Shown one piece after another: positions 17,820-26,594 of a stretch of DNA of 64,000 bases; the first letter of the stretch is position 1, and every line of letters begins with the position of its first letter. This DNA comes from Planctomycetaceae bacterium (GTDB taxonomy: Bacteria > Planctomycetota > Phycisphaerae > UBA1845 > UTPLA1). The stretch covers positions 1 through 64,000 of the forward strand of contig WYBU01000029.1 in assembly GCA_011525745.1 (NCBI GenBank), in the 5' to 3' direction. A model generated the notes under the pieces. That model was not told the origin of the DNA. It did not search any database and saw only the letters and a program-made list of their open reading frames with translations. A program made the position numbers and the translations under genes.

Positions 17820-18048
17820 TGGGGGCGCCGTTCCTTCGGCAAAACGGAATGATAGTCTCGACCGGTCGGCGGCGTAGAAAATGAAATCGAGCGGTCAATG
17901 GGGATCACCGGCACGATCGGCGGTCAAGATCGTCGGCGCCGGCTCACATCTCAATGCCGGGTCCGCCGCGGCCGGCCTATTGCCATCGCCGCGGGGCCGT
18001 CACGTGGAATGCCTGCACGAGAAAGGCCGGGGGCGGCGGCGGGATGAC

Positions 18049-18441
18049 TCAAAGCAGCTCGATCAACGCCGCATGTCCGGGCGAAGCTGTGAGGCGGCGG
18101 TCTGCCGTGACCAGGGGTGCGTTCAGCATCTCGGCCAGTGCTACGTACACCGCGTCGTAGGCCGTCAGATCTCTTCGCAGCATCCAGATGCGCGGCAGCA
18201 GCGGACTGTGGGGGTACCGGTGAATGGGCAAACTCGACAGGTCGGACAACGCCTCGTCGCACCGTTCCGGATCGACTTCGCCCTTCCACGCGTAGCGGCG
18301 CAGAACCTGGGCGACTTCGACATCGACCAGGTGCGGCGCACAAACAATCTGTTCCGGTGAAAAGAACCGCGGCTGGAGACGTCGCCCGCGCGTCGAATTG
18401 AGCAGCAGTTCCAGTAACGCGGATGAATCAACGACGATCAT
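18049..18441 (-). CDS. vapC: VapC-type PIN-domain toxin
   Basis: 130 residues, the normal VapC length. The PIN acidic residues are present: D5 (VVDSSALLELL), E42 (DVEVAQVLRR), D96 (TAYDAVYVALAE) and D114 (LVTADRRL). These bind Mg2+ for cleavage of RNA, often initiator tRNA or rRNA in characterised members. It overlaps the upstream antitoxin gene by four bases (ATGA). No sign of inactivation is seen. Confidence 0.92.
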   Translation of the reverse strand: MIVVDSSALLELLLNSTRGRRLQPRFFSPEQIVCAPHLVDVEVAQVLRRYAWKGEVDPERCDEALSDLSSLPIHRYPHSPLLPRIWMLRRDLTAYDAVYVALAEMLNAPLVTADRRLTASPGHAALIELL

Positions 18442-18668
18442 CGCCGTGAACGTTCCTCTCGCACGGCGCGCGCCGGAGATACGCGCGGTCGCACCGGTCG
18501 GCGACTCGCGAGCCGACTGCGCATCTCTTCGAGGGACGGCCGCTCAGCGACGCGCCGCAGTTCTGCCAGCAGATAGTCCGACAGCGACTGTCCTGCCAGC
18601 GCGGCGCGCGCCTTGAGCGTCGCATGGAGTTGCTCGGGCACGTTTCGCACCTGAATCATCCGGGACAT
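18438..18668 (-). CDS. vapB: VapB/FitA-type antitoxin
   Basis: 76 residues. It begins MSRMIQVRNVPEQLHATLKA, a FitA-like ribbon-helix-helix DNA-binding N-terminus, and ends in an Arg-rich tail that would contact and neutralise the toxin. The start at 18668 is preferred over upstream starts because the region above it holds a complete promoter with an operator-like palindrome, which places the transcription start at or very near this ATG. Such antitoxins usually repress their own operon together with the toxin. Confidence 0.88.
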   Translation of the reverse strand: MSRMIQVRNVPEQLHATLKARAALAGQSLSDYLLAELRRVAERPSLEEMRSRLASRRPVRPRVSPARAVREERSRR

Positions 18669-18674
18669 GCTCAC

Positions 18675-18703
18675 AGCATAGGAGCATGTGTGGAACATGT
18701 CAA
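18675..18703 (-). promoter_or_regulatory. vapBC promoter with palindromic operator
   Basis: On the reverse strand TTGACA (18703-18698) and TATGCT (18680-18675) are 17 bases apart, a near-consensus sigma70 promoter. The palindrome CATGTGTGGAACATG (18685-18699) fills the spacer and touches the -35 box, the expected place for autorepression by the antitoxin. Only six bases separate the -10 box from the ATG, so the message should be leaderless. Confidence 0.75.
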
Positions 18704-18822
18704 TCACTCGGCTGCCGCTCGCCTCGCGACCCTGCGACACGAACGATTCGGCGTGGCTGGGGCGGACCCTAACGTCAGAATCCACCCGGCGACAGGCGGT
18801 CCCGGAAAACGGACAACTCCTG

Positions 18823-18828
18823 TAGAAT
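18823..18828 (+). promoter_or_regulatory. -10-like box before the PAS/GAF kinase
   Basis: TAGAAT lies seven bases before the ATG at 18836 and overlaps an earlier ATG at 18827. If it is a -10 box, translation must start at 18836 from a leaderless message. No good -35 box is visible. Confidence 0.35.
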
Positions 18829-18835
18829 GCCCCGC

Positions 18836-20716
18836 ATGACTGTCCGTCGCCACGCCACGCCGCCCCGCCGGCCTCATCGCGTCGCGCGTCATATCGTCAC
18901 GCCGTACTTGATCCTGGCCGTCGGATGGATCGTCGTCAGCGACTGGCTGCTGTTCCGTGATGCACCGGCATCCGGCGCCGCCACGGCGCCCAGCATGCTC
19001 AAGGGGCTGCTGTTCGTCGCGGTCACGGCGACGCTGCTGTACCTGCTGGTGTATCGCTACGCGGCGACGACCGAGCGCCTTCATCGCGAACTGGCGGCCA
19101 GCGAATCGCGATTCCGCCTGGCGCTGGAGCGCGCTCCGGTCGGGGTGACGGTTCAGGACCGCGAACTGACATACGTATGGGCTTATCACACGCCGTTCGA
19201 AGGACCCGACGCGAGCATCGTCGGCCGCCGCGACGAGGACCTGTTCGACGTCGAGGACGCCGCACTGCTTCGCGCGGTCAAGAAGGAGGTGCTGCGCGAA
19301 GGCCGTGCCCTCCATACCGTCGTCAGTCTGCGAATCCGCGGCGAACCGCGCCATTTCGATCTGACCGTCAGCCCGGTCATGGACGTCCGGGACGGCACGA
19401 TTGGCGTGGCCTGCGCGGCGGCCGACGTGACGGACCTGAAGCGCACCGAGCAGGCGTTGCGGGCGGGCGAAACGCGGCTCCGGGCGGTCGGCGAAATCGC
19501 GCAGGCCATATTGCGGGCGCGTTCGCCAGAGTCGATCGCGCAAGCCGTGGTCGGCCACGTACGCGGCCTGACCAGCGCTGCGCGCTGCTGCGTGCTGTTG
19601 TACGACTTCGAGGACGACTCGGCCGAAGTGCTGGCCGTCGATGCCGACCGGCCCACGCGTCTGGCGGCGGGCACGCGCCGGTCGCTGCGGACGATGGGCG
19701 GCCGTGAGGCGGTTCGCGCCCACGAGACGATTGAAATCGGCGATTCGTCAACCGCCTCGTATCCGCCGCCACTGGTTGCCGCGTGGCACGAGGAGGGGCT
19801 GGCGGCCTGCGTGATCGTGCCGCTGGACGCCGAAGGCGAGCGCATCGGCGCGCTGAGTCTTTCGTTCGGCGTGGGAGAACCGTTACGGCCGCGGGACGTG
19901 GACGTGGCGCGCGAGGCGTCGCAGCTTGTGGCGATCGCATTGCGACAGGCGGCGCTGCAGCGCCGGGTGCAGGACTACACGGTCGAGCTGGAAGCCCGCG
20001 TGCGCGAGCGCACGGCGGCGCTGACAGAGAGCAACACGGAACTGGAGGCATACACCTACAGCGTGTCGCACGATCTGCGCGCGCCGCTGCGGGCGATCAT
20101 CGGCTTCGCCGCGGCGATGAACGAGGACCGCGGTGCAACGCTGGACGAAACGAATCGCGACTATCTGGCGCAGATCATCCGCGGCGCCGAGCAGATGGAT
20201 GCGCTGATAAAGGACCTGTTGACGCTCAGCCGCCTGCGCCAGGAGGAACATGCCATCGACCTGGTCGACTCGGAGGGCATTGTTCGCGAAACGCTGGCGG
20301 AGATGGCAGCGGAGACGAGCCAGCGGAATGCGACGATCGAGGTCGAATATCCCTTGCCGCGCGTCCTCGCCAACCGCACACTATTGCGTCAGGCGGTCCG
20401 CAACCTGGTCGGCAACGCGACCAAGTTTGTCGCGCCCGGCGTGGCGCCGCGCGTGCGGATATTCGCCGAATCGCGTGACGACCGCTTTCGATTCTGGGTC
20501 GAGGACAACGGCATCGGCATCGCGCCGGCGGATCAGGAACGCATCTTCGTCCCGTTCGAGCGGCTGCACGGCGTTGAACGCTACGCGGGAACCGGCATCG
20601 GCCTTGCGATCGTCCGCAAGGCGGTGCTGAACATGGGGGGCGCCGTCGGCGTGGAATCGCAGCCGGGCGGCGGCAGCCGGTTTTGGTTCGAGCTGTTCGC
20701 CGTGCCGCCGTTGTGA
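18836..20716 (+). CDS. Membrane-anchored PAS-GAF sensor histidine kinase
   Basis: About 626 residues. Two membrane segments near residues 20-36 and 50-72 are followed by a PAS domain (ESRFRLALERAPVGVTVQD), a GAF domain (residues ~210-365), a coiled-coil, a HisKA domain with SVSHDLRAPLRAI (phospho-acceptor His near residue 412), and a HATPase_c domain with NLVGNATKF (N box), DNGIGI (G1), and GTGIGLAIVRK (G2). The gene is complete. It is followed 34 bases later by a hybrid kinase in the same direction, and the two are probably one operon. The input signal is unknown; the short periplasmic loop argues for cytoplasmic PAS/GAF sensing. Confidence 0.9.
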   Translation: MTVRRHATPPRRPHRVARHIVTPYLILAVGWIVVSDWLLFRDAPASGAATAPSMLKGLLFVAVTATLLYLLVYRYAATTERLHRELAASESRFRLALERAPVGVTVQDRELTYVWAYHTPFEGPDASIVGRRDEDLFDVEDAALLRAVKKEVLREGRALHTVVSLRIRGEPRHFDLTVSPVMDVRDGTIGVACAAADVTDLKRTEQALRAGETRLRAVGEIAQAILRARSPESIAQAVVGHVRGLTSAARCCVLLYDFEDDSAEVLAVDADRPTRLAAGTRRSLRTMGGREAVRAHETIEIGDSSTASYPPPLVAAWHEEGLAACVIVPLDAEGERIGALSLSFGVGEPLRPRDVDVAREASQLVAIALRQAALQRRVQDYTVELEARVRERTAALTESNTELEAYTYSVSHDLRAPLRAIIGFAAAMNEDRGATLDETNRDYLAQIIRGAEQMDALIKDLLTLSRLRQEEHAIDLVDSEGIVRETLAEMAAETSQRNATIEVEYPLPRVLANRTLLRQAVRNLVGNATKFVAPGVAPRVRIFAESRDDRFRFWVEDNGIGIAPADQERIFVPFERLHGVERYAGTGIGLAIVRKAVLNMGGAVGVESQPGGGSRFWFELFAVPPL

Positions 20717-20750
20717 CGCGCGGGCGCCTTTCGTGACGGAAACAAGGTCT

Positions 20751-23057
20751 ATGTCCAGTCGCCCGCTTTCGATTCTGCTGATCGACGACAATCCCGCCGA
20801 CCGAATGCTGACCGCGCGCGAACTGGCGCACGAGTTTCCCGACGTCGAGATCGAGCAGGTCTTCGACCGCGAGGGGCTGGACGGGGCCATGCAGCGCGGC
20901 GGCTTCGATCTGATCATCACCGACTTTCATCTGCGCTGGAGCGACGGCCTGCACATCGTTTCCGAAGTGCGCGACCGGTTTCCGCTGATTCCCATCATCA
21001 TGTTCACCGGCACGGGCAACGAGCAGATCGCCGTCGAGGCGATGAAGGCCGGACTGGACGATTACATCGTCAAGGCGCCGCAGCACTTCCGCCGATTGCG
21101 GACGGCGGCGCGCATGGCCCTCGATCGCGCAGCGCAACGCCGCGCCATGCACCTGGCCGAAGAGCGCTATCGCAAGCTGTTCGACGACGTTCCCATCGGC
21201 ATCTATCAGATGTCGCTCGACGGACGCTTCATCCACGCCAATCCGGCGCTGCTGCAAATGCTCGGCGCGGCGAATCTGGATGAGCTGGTGTCGGCCTTTC
21301 CCGAACGGTTTGCGGCCGAGTCGTTCCAACCGAACTGGCCGCCGACGGCTTTCGACGACCGTCGTGACGATCACGTGTTCGAGATGCCGATGCGGCGGCT
21401 GGACGGCGACGTGATCTTCGTACGCGTGACCGACCGATTGATCCGCAACGCGCAGGGGCAGCCGTTGTATCACGAGGGCATCGCCGAGGACATTTCGGAT
21501 CGACGCCATCGCGAGGAGCAATTGCGCCTGCTGGTGGCAGCCATCGACGGGGCCGACGAAGCGCTGGTCATCACCGACGCCGATCTGGAACCGCCGGGAC
21601 CCCGCATCTCCTTCGCGAACCGGGGTTTCGAGCGCATGACCGGGTATTCGGCCGACGAAGTCATTGGCCGATCGCCGCGGCTGTTGCAGGGACCGGCCAC
21701 CGATCGGCGCGTGCTGGAGCAAATGAAGGCGCAGTTGCAGGCGGGCCGTGTGTGTGCCGGCAGCACGGTGAACTACCGAAAGGACGGAACGGCATATCAC
21801 GTGGAATGGAACATCGCGCCGATCCGGGACGCCGACGGCCGGGTGACGCATTTCCTGTCCGTGCAGCGCGACGTGACGCAGCGCGTGCAGATGGAAGACC
21901 AGGTGCGGCAATCGCAGAAGCTCGAGGCCGTCGGCCAGCTCGCCAGCGGCATTGCGCACGATTTCAACAACATGCTGACGGTCATCTTCGGCAACTGCTC
22001 GCTGGCCAAGGCCGCGCTGGCGCCCGAGAACCCGGCGTTCGCGGCGCTGGAGCAGATCGAGCTGGCCGCGCAGCAGGCCAGCGGCATCACCCGCGCGCTG
22101 CTGACGTTCGCCTGTCGGACGCCGACCGAGAAGCGGCCGGTGGATCTGCGCACCGAAGTGCGCGAGGCCGCGCTGATGCTCCAGCGGCTGCTGCCGGCGG
22201 GCGTGTCGCTGCACATTGACGATTCCGGGCCACCGGCGATCGCGTTTGCCGACCGCACGCAGTTGCAGCAGATCATTCTGAACCTGGCAGTGAACGCGCG
22301 CGACGCCATGCCGCGCGGCGGCACGCTGCGCATCGGTCTGCTACCGACCGCGAACAAGGTTCCGATGAACGCCGTGGAGGAGCCGGCGACGCCCGTACCG
22401 ATGGTGGGGATTCGCGTTCAGGATGACGGCGAGGGCATCGCGCCGGAGTCGCTTTCCCGCATTTTCGATCCGTTTTTCACAACCAAGCCCCGCGGCAAGG
22501 GAACCGGCCTGGGGCTGGCCGTCGTTCATGGCATCGTGACCGATCACGGGGGTCGGATCGAGGTCGAATCGGTGGCCGGCGAGCAGACGACGTTTTCGAT
22601 CTGGTTGCCGCGGTCCGAGCATGTTCCCGACGTCGTCGACAGCGAGGGCGTCGTCGCGCCGCCGCGCGGCCGGGGCGAACTGATTCTGCTGGCGGAGGAT
22701 CACAGCTACGTGCGCGAGATCATCGCGGCGGCCCTGACGGCGGCCGGTTACGAAGTGACGGCGGTTCGCGACGGTAATGAGCTGATGAACGCCTACCGCG
22801 ATTCGTGCGATCGGCTGCGACTGATGGTGTTCGACATCGACCTGCCGAAGCGCAGTGGTCTGGACTGCCTGCGGGAAATTCGCGCCGCCGGCGACGCCAC
22901 GCCGGCGATGATCATCACCGGGGCGGCCTCGATCGCCGAACATGAGCTGCACGATCCGCGATCGATCGTGATGCACAAGCCGTTTCCGATCCCGGAGCTG
23001 GTCCGCACGGCGGCCCGGATCATCGCCAGGGGCAGCGCCGCGGCGCCGATGGCGTAG
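20751..23057 (+). CDS. Hybrid histidine kinase, REC-PAS-PAS-HisKA-HATPase-REC
   Basis: About 768 residues, with no membrane segment. Order: an N-terminal receiver (phospho-acceptor D58 in LIITDFH), a PAS (YRKLFDDVPIGIYQM), a second PAS of the LOV-like subtype with GRSPRLLQG, HisKA with SGIAHDFNNML (His403), HATPase with NLAVNARDAMP and GKGTGLGLAVVHG, and a C-terminal receiver (D695 in LMVFDID). Phosphate can thus enter from a partner kinase through the first receiver and leave through the last; the upstream kinase is the obvious partner. In the LOV-like PAS the flavin-binding Cys position is Pro309, so it is not photoactive by the usual chemistry. The start at 20751 is preferred to a GTG at 20733. 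Confidence 0.9.
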   Translation: MSSRPLSILLIDDNPADRMLTARELAHEFPDVEIEQVFDREGLDGAMQRGGFDLIITDFHLRWSDGLHIVSEVRDRFPLIPIIMFTGTGNEQIAVEAMKAGLDDYIVKAPQHFRRLRTAARMALDRAAQRRAMHLAEERYRKLFDDVPIGIYQMSLDGRFIHANPALLQMLGAANLDELVSAFPERFAAESFQPNWPPTAFDDRRDDHVFEMPMRRLDGDVIFVRVTDRLIRNAQGQPLYHEGIAEDISDRRHREEQLRLLVAAIDGADEALVITDADLEPPGPRISFANRGFERMTGYSADEVIGRSPRLLQGPATDRRVLEQMKAQLQAGRVCAGSTVNYRKDGTAYHVEWNIAPIRDADGRVTHFLSVQRDVTQRVQMEDQVRQSQKLEAVGQLASGIAHDFNNMLTVIFGNCSLAKAALAPENPAFAALEQIELAAQQASGITRALLTFACRTPTEKRPVDLRTEVREAALMLQRLLPAGVSLHIDDSGPPAIAFADRTQLQQIILNLAVNARDAMPRGGTLRIGLLPTANKVPMNAVEEPATPVPMVGIRVQDDGEGIAPESLSRIFDPFFTTKPRGKGTGLGLAVVHGIVTDHGGRIEVESVAGEQTTFSIWLPRSEHVPDVVDSEGVVAPPRGRGELILLAEDHSYVREIIAAALTAAGYEVTAVRDGNELMNAYRDSCDRLRLMVFDIDLPKRSGLDCLREIRAAGDATPAMIITGAASIAEHELHDPRSIVMHKPFPIPELVRTAARIIARGSAAAPMA

Positions 23058-23105
23058 GCGAACCGAGGGACCGGATCAGACGGTTCGGTTCTGATGTATC
23101 GCCTG

Positions 23106-23147
23106 GTGCGGGCTTTCTGCCCGCACAAACGGGCTACACGCCCGTTT
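23106..23147. terminator. Tandem hairpins between convergent genes
   Basis: Two perfect 8-bp hairpins, GTGCGGGC-n5-GCCCGCAC and AAACGGGC-n5-GCCCGTTT, are joined end to end. They sit between the convergent hybrid kinase and diguanylate cyclase genes and probably act as a bidirectional terminator. A related copy is at 26056-26098. Confidence 0.6.
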
Positions 23148-23219
23148 CACGCGAGATTGAAAAGATGCGAGAGTTTTGAGCGGCGCCACGCGCGATTGGC
23201 CGACTCGGTTTGTTCCCCA

Positions 23220-24272
23220 TCACGATGCAATCTTGGAGGAGACGAGCGCGGAGGACGCAGTGCGGCGCGACAGCGACGTGGCATCCGAACCACCCGTCTG
23301 CTCGGACGCCCGACAGACGCGATTGCGCCCCGCGCGCTTCGCGGCATAGAGCGCATCATCCGCCGCTTTGATCAGACGGTCCGGACCGGCCATGTCCGCC
23401 GATCGCTGCGCCACCCCCACGCTGATCGTCAGGCGCAATTCGGGAGCCGCCTCATCCAGCGGATAGGATTCGATCGCTTGGCGCAGTCGCTCGGCCAGAT
23501 TCGCCGCGGATTCTTCCTGGGTATTCGGACAAACGATCAGAAACTCTTCGCCGCCGAACCGGCAAGTCAACTCGCCGGCGCGCACCTCGTGTCGCAGGAT
23601 GCGCGCGTGGGTCTTGAGCGCAAAGTCGCCCATGGCGTGCCCGTACCGGTCGTTGATGCTCTTGAAAAAATCCAGATCGAGCATCAGCACGCTGAGCGGG
23701 GCGCCGTCGCGATTGGACGCCGCCCAGCATTCCTCCAGACGCTCGACGCCGGCCGTGCGATTGGCCAGCCCCGTCAGCACGTCGGTCCGCGCCAGGCGCT
23801 CCAGTCGCTGGATTGCGACCGACAGCTTGAGATTGACGGCAGCCAGCTCGTCGTTGGCGTGTCGCAGGTCGCCGGCCGTGCGACTCACCTCGGTCTGTAG
23901 CGCCACGATACGCTCCCCGGCCCGCAGCCGCGCCAACAACTCGCGCGGACGGAACGGTTTGTATACGTAATCGTCCGCGCCGGCGTCGAGCGCTTCGACG
24001 ACCTGATCCTCATCCGTGACGGCCGTGAGCATGATGCAATAGACCGGCTGGTCGCCCGCCTGGGCGCGGATGGCGCGACACAGCTCGACGCCCGAGATGC
24101 TGGGCATGCGCCAGTCGGTCAGCACCAGGCCGGGCCGCTCGCGGCGGTACAGTTCCAGCGCCTGGAACCCGCAGTCGGCGCACAGAACCGTGTGGCCGTC
24201 CTGCTTCAGGTGATGCGCCAACAGGTGCGTCATCCATGGATCGTCGTCGACTACCAGTACTTTGCAGCTCAT
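23220..24272 (-). CDS. Response regulator with diguanylate cyclase (REC-GGDEF)
   Basis: About 350 residues. A receiver domain (MSCKVLVVDDDPWMTHLLAH; phospho-acceptor in LVLTDWRMP; conserved Lys in VYKPFRP) is followed by a short coiled-coil linker and a GGDEF domain (RTDVLTGLANR, DLDFFKSINDRYGHAMGD, active site GGEEF near residue 240, LTISVGVA). The intact active site predicts c-di-GMP synthesis. The inhibitory I-site RxxD five residues before GGEEF reads RAGE, so product inhibition may be weak or absent. The start at 24272 fits the receiver N-terminus; 46 open codons upstream are not domain-like. It faces the kinase pair tail to tail and may be a target of it. Confidence 0.92.
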   Translation of the reverse strand: MSCKVLVVDDDPWMTHLLAHHLKQDGHTVLCADCGFQALELYRRERPGLVLTDWRMPSISGVELCRAIRAQAGDQPVYCIMLTAVTDEDQVVEALDAGADDYVYKPFRPRELLARLRAGERIVALQTEVSRTAGDLRHANDELAAVNLKLSVAIQRLERLARTDVLTGLANRTAGVERLEECWAASNRDGAPLSVLMLDLDFFKSINDRYGHAMGDFALKTHARILRHEVRAGELTCRFGGEEFLIVCPNTQEESAANLAERLRQAIESYPLDEAAPELRLTISVGVAQRSADMAGPDRLIKAADDALYAAKRAGRNRVCRASEQTGGSDATSLSRRTASSALVSSKIAS

Positions 24273-25074
24273 GTACGGCTCACTTGTGCGTCCCGGACCC
24301 CTGTCTCCCCTCAGGCACGGTGGCAGGCCGTCGGCGCCAACGGCGCGGGCGGCTCGCATTCGCGCATTTCGACGGGCTGCACGAGTCGTTGGATGGCGAA
24401 AAAAGGTCATTTACATCAATTGCATCGGCGATGCCGAGTGAGGCGGCGGGGTGGCGTAATCACGTCACCGCCGGCGGCGCCACGCGAACAGAGCCGCATG
24501 TCGAGCGTGTTGGGCTGACGGCGGCGCCCCGCCGATCGTCCGGCGGCGCATGTAAACCGCTGCATCGACAAACGTTATCGACGCGGTCCGGCGTGTTAGT
24601 CGAACATGGCGGAACATGACATCAATTGACACGATCGCGTTATTGAGTTCGCAGCCGAAATAGGTGATATTTGACTCAGTCGATCGAGCGACGCCGGGCG
24701 TCGAGGGGACGCGGTGTTGGGGATGAAGTCAGCCGCCCGATGCCCCGGACCGTCACCAGGCGGACCGCAGCGCGTCGCAGATCAATCTAAGTCAAGGTCA
24801 GGTGATGGATTTCGACGAAAAGCCCCGTGCGGGGCCGGGGCGGAATCCGCGCGCCCGGAAGGTGGACAAGGCAAGCGACCACGCGTCGACAAACATTCAG
24901 GGCGCGGAGCGGTTTATCAGGAAATACTCGCGGTCGTTAGTCGGCTTCCGCGTACACGCCGACGGCTGCGATGTGCCATGGGTCAGCGAGAAGCAGGGGC
25001 GAACATGATTCGGTCGGGGATCGGCTCGCGGCGCGAAACGACGGGCCGCATCAAGTTCGCTTCGGGAGGTTGCA
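24273..25074. other. 802-base intergenic region between divergent genes
   Basis: It separates the diguanylate cyclase (reverse) from the sigma factor (forward), so it should hold both promoters. I see an imperfect hairpin near 24451-24470 (GGTGGCG/CGTCACC) and a relatively AT-rich patch at 24610-24690. I found no c-di-GMP riboswitch consensus. The short frames here lack ribosome sites. Its size suggests a long regulatory leader or an unrecognised small RNA. Confidence 0.4.
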
Positions 25075-26007
25075 ATGGCGTCGGTTCAGATTCAAGACAA
25101 TGTGGGATTGTGGCGCGCGTTCAAGGCCGGACACGCCGACTCGGTGCGGAATCAGCTCGTCGAGATGTACATGCCGCTGGTCAACGTTCACGCCAAGATG
25201 ATGTGCGCCAAATTCCCGCGCTGCGTGGAGTTCGATGATCTTGTTTCGACCGGCGTGCTGGGGCTGATCGAGGCGGTCGAATCCTACGATCCCGATCGCG
25301 GCGTGAAGTTCTCGACGTACTGCGCCCCGCGCGTCCGCGGCGCCATCCTCGACGAACTGCGGAAGCTGGACTGGATCCCCCGCCTGACGCGCGCCCGCCG
25401 ACGCCAGATTCGGGTGGCCATCAACGAGCTGGAATCCGAACTGGAGCGGCAGCCCAGCGACGACGAGATCGCGCAGCGCGTCGGGATCGATCGTGAGTCC
25501 TACCGCGACATGAGCCGACACGCGCGGATCGCGTCCGTCGTGCAGCTCGACGCCATCAGCGGCGATGAGCCGGATGAGCGGCACTTCTCCCTGATGGATC
25601 CCCGATCGCCCGATCCCAGCGAGGAGATCGAGCGGCGCGACTTGTGCGACACCGCCCCGCGGCATCTCGGCCGCGGCGACCGCTACATCCTCAAGCGCTA
25701 CTACGTCGACGAGGTCACGATGAAGGAACTGGGCGCCACGCTCGGCCTATCGGAGAGCCGCATCAGCCAGAAGCTCACGTCGATTCACAAGAAGCTGCGC
25801 GACGTGATCGAGAGCGACGTCGCCCGCGCCGAATCGCCGCGGCTGCGGCCGTTCCGCGTGCCGGCCGCAACCGACACGGATCCGGCGATTCCCTGGACGG
25901 CCGAGGATTTTTCCGATGAAGCGCCTCAGGTTCGCGTTCGTCGGCCCAGAAAAACAAGGTCGTTGAAGTCGGCGCCCAGCGACGCGGCGCTGGCGATTGC
26001 GTCGTAG
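25075..26007 (+). CDS. Sigma-70 family factor, FliA/WhiG-like
   Basis: About 310 residues. Region 2 is clear (EFDDLVSTGVLGLIEAVESY, DPDRGVKFSTYCAPRVRGAI, LDELRKLDWIPR), with region 3 (INELESELERQPSDDEIAQR) and region 4 (VTMKELGATLGLSESRISQK). The pattern matches the FliA/WhiG/SigD branch rather than ECF sigmas. The C-terminal ~65 residues are an Arg/Pro-rich extension not usual in the family. GGGAGG lies six bases before the ATG. No flagellar genes are in the window, so the regulon may be motility or another developmental programme. No anti-sigma (FlgM-like) gene is adjacent. Confidence 0.9.
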   Translation: MASVQIQDNVGLWRAFKAGHADSVRNQLVEMYMPLVNVHAKMMCAKFPRCVEFDDLVSTGVLGLIEAVESYDPDRGVKFSTYCAPRVRGAILDELRKLDWIPRLTRARRRQIRVAINELESELERQPSDDEIAQRVGIDRESYRDMSRHARIASVVQLDAISGDEPDERHFSLMDPRSPDPSEEIERRDLCDTAPRHLGRGDRYILKRYYVDEVTMKELGATLGLSESRISQKLTSIHKKLRDVIESDVARAESPRLRPFRVPAATDTDPAIPWTAEDFSDEAPQVRVRRPRKTRSLKSAPSDAALAIAS

Positions 26008-26055
26008 TGGCAGGGGTCGGAATCGGCGCCCTGTGAAACTCGCGTGGAACGGCCC

Positions 26056-26098
26056 CGCCTGCGCGGGGGTGTAGCCCGTTCATGCGGGCAGACCGCAC
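26056..26098. repeat. Relative of the 23106 hairpin repeat, inverted
   Basis: Read on the reverse strand, it gives GCCCGCATGAACGGGCTACA, then CC and a GC-rich tail ending in CACGC. This aligns with the second half of 23106-23150 (GCCCGCACAAACGGGCTACA). The stem GCCCG-n6-CGGGC is kept. Confidence 0.55.
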
Positions 26099-26323
26099 AC
26101 ACCACGCGATGCATCAGATGCAAACAGCGTGAAAGGCCACACGAGCGGCGCTGCGGTCCGGCGGAAACGTACCGGCCGTGGCGATGGCGTAACATCCCCC
26201 GCCGTCGCCTTCTTTCAGCATTACAAATGACGTTGGGGCGTTGGCACGAAGTCGCCGGCGCGGTTCTCAATGCTGATACGCGGCGCGATGCGCTGCGACG
26301 ACGCCGGTTGATCCGCATCTTCA

Positions 26324-26342
26324 TATCATGATAATCATTGCC
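26324..26342. promoter_or_regulatory. Fur-box-like palindrome
   Basis: TATCATGATAATCATTGCC agrees with the classical 19-bp Fur consensus at 15 of 19 positions by my count. It lies 253 bases before the regulator gene at 26595, at the edge of an AT-rich tract. This is a pattern match only; planctomycete Fur sites are little studied. Confidence 0.35.
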
Positions 26343-26594
26343 GACTAATCCGCCGGGAACGAAGAGTAGGCCTGCACCAGTTGTAATGCTTAAGCCCCTC
26401 CCCGCAATCGGACATAAGAATTCCGAATTATTTGCATGGTTTATTACCTCGATGGTCTTAGAATCCGATAAGAAAGACGCGCGATCAGCAAGCGGTGCCA
26501 CTGAAGCGGCGCGCGGGCGCGCCGGCCGCGGACGACTGGGATCATCATTCGCGAAGCGCATTCAGATTGCGAAGCGCTTCCGTCTTGAACGGCG

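Larger units (their letters stand above)
26008..26594. other. Intergenic region with hairpin repeat and Fur-box-like palindrome
   Basis: The 587-base interval between the sigma factor and the NarL-type regulator contains a relative of the 23106 hairpin repeat (26056-26098), a Fur-box-like site (26324-26342) and an unusually AT-rich stretch (about 26330-26480) that probably holds the regulator's promoter. No gene is convincing. Confidence 0.45.

Noticed and set aside
17820-18048. Possible yybP-ykoY manganese riboswitch before the MFS-TerC operon
   Set aside because: No matching consensus stems were seen in the upstream region.
24273-25074. Possible c-di-GMP (GEMM) riboswitch next to the diguanylate cyclase
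   Set aside because: The conserved GEMM core and tetraloop-receptor pattern were not found on either strand.
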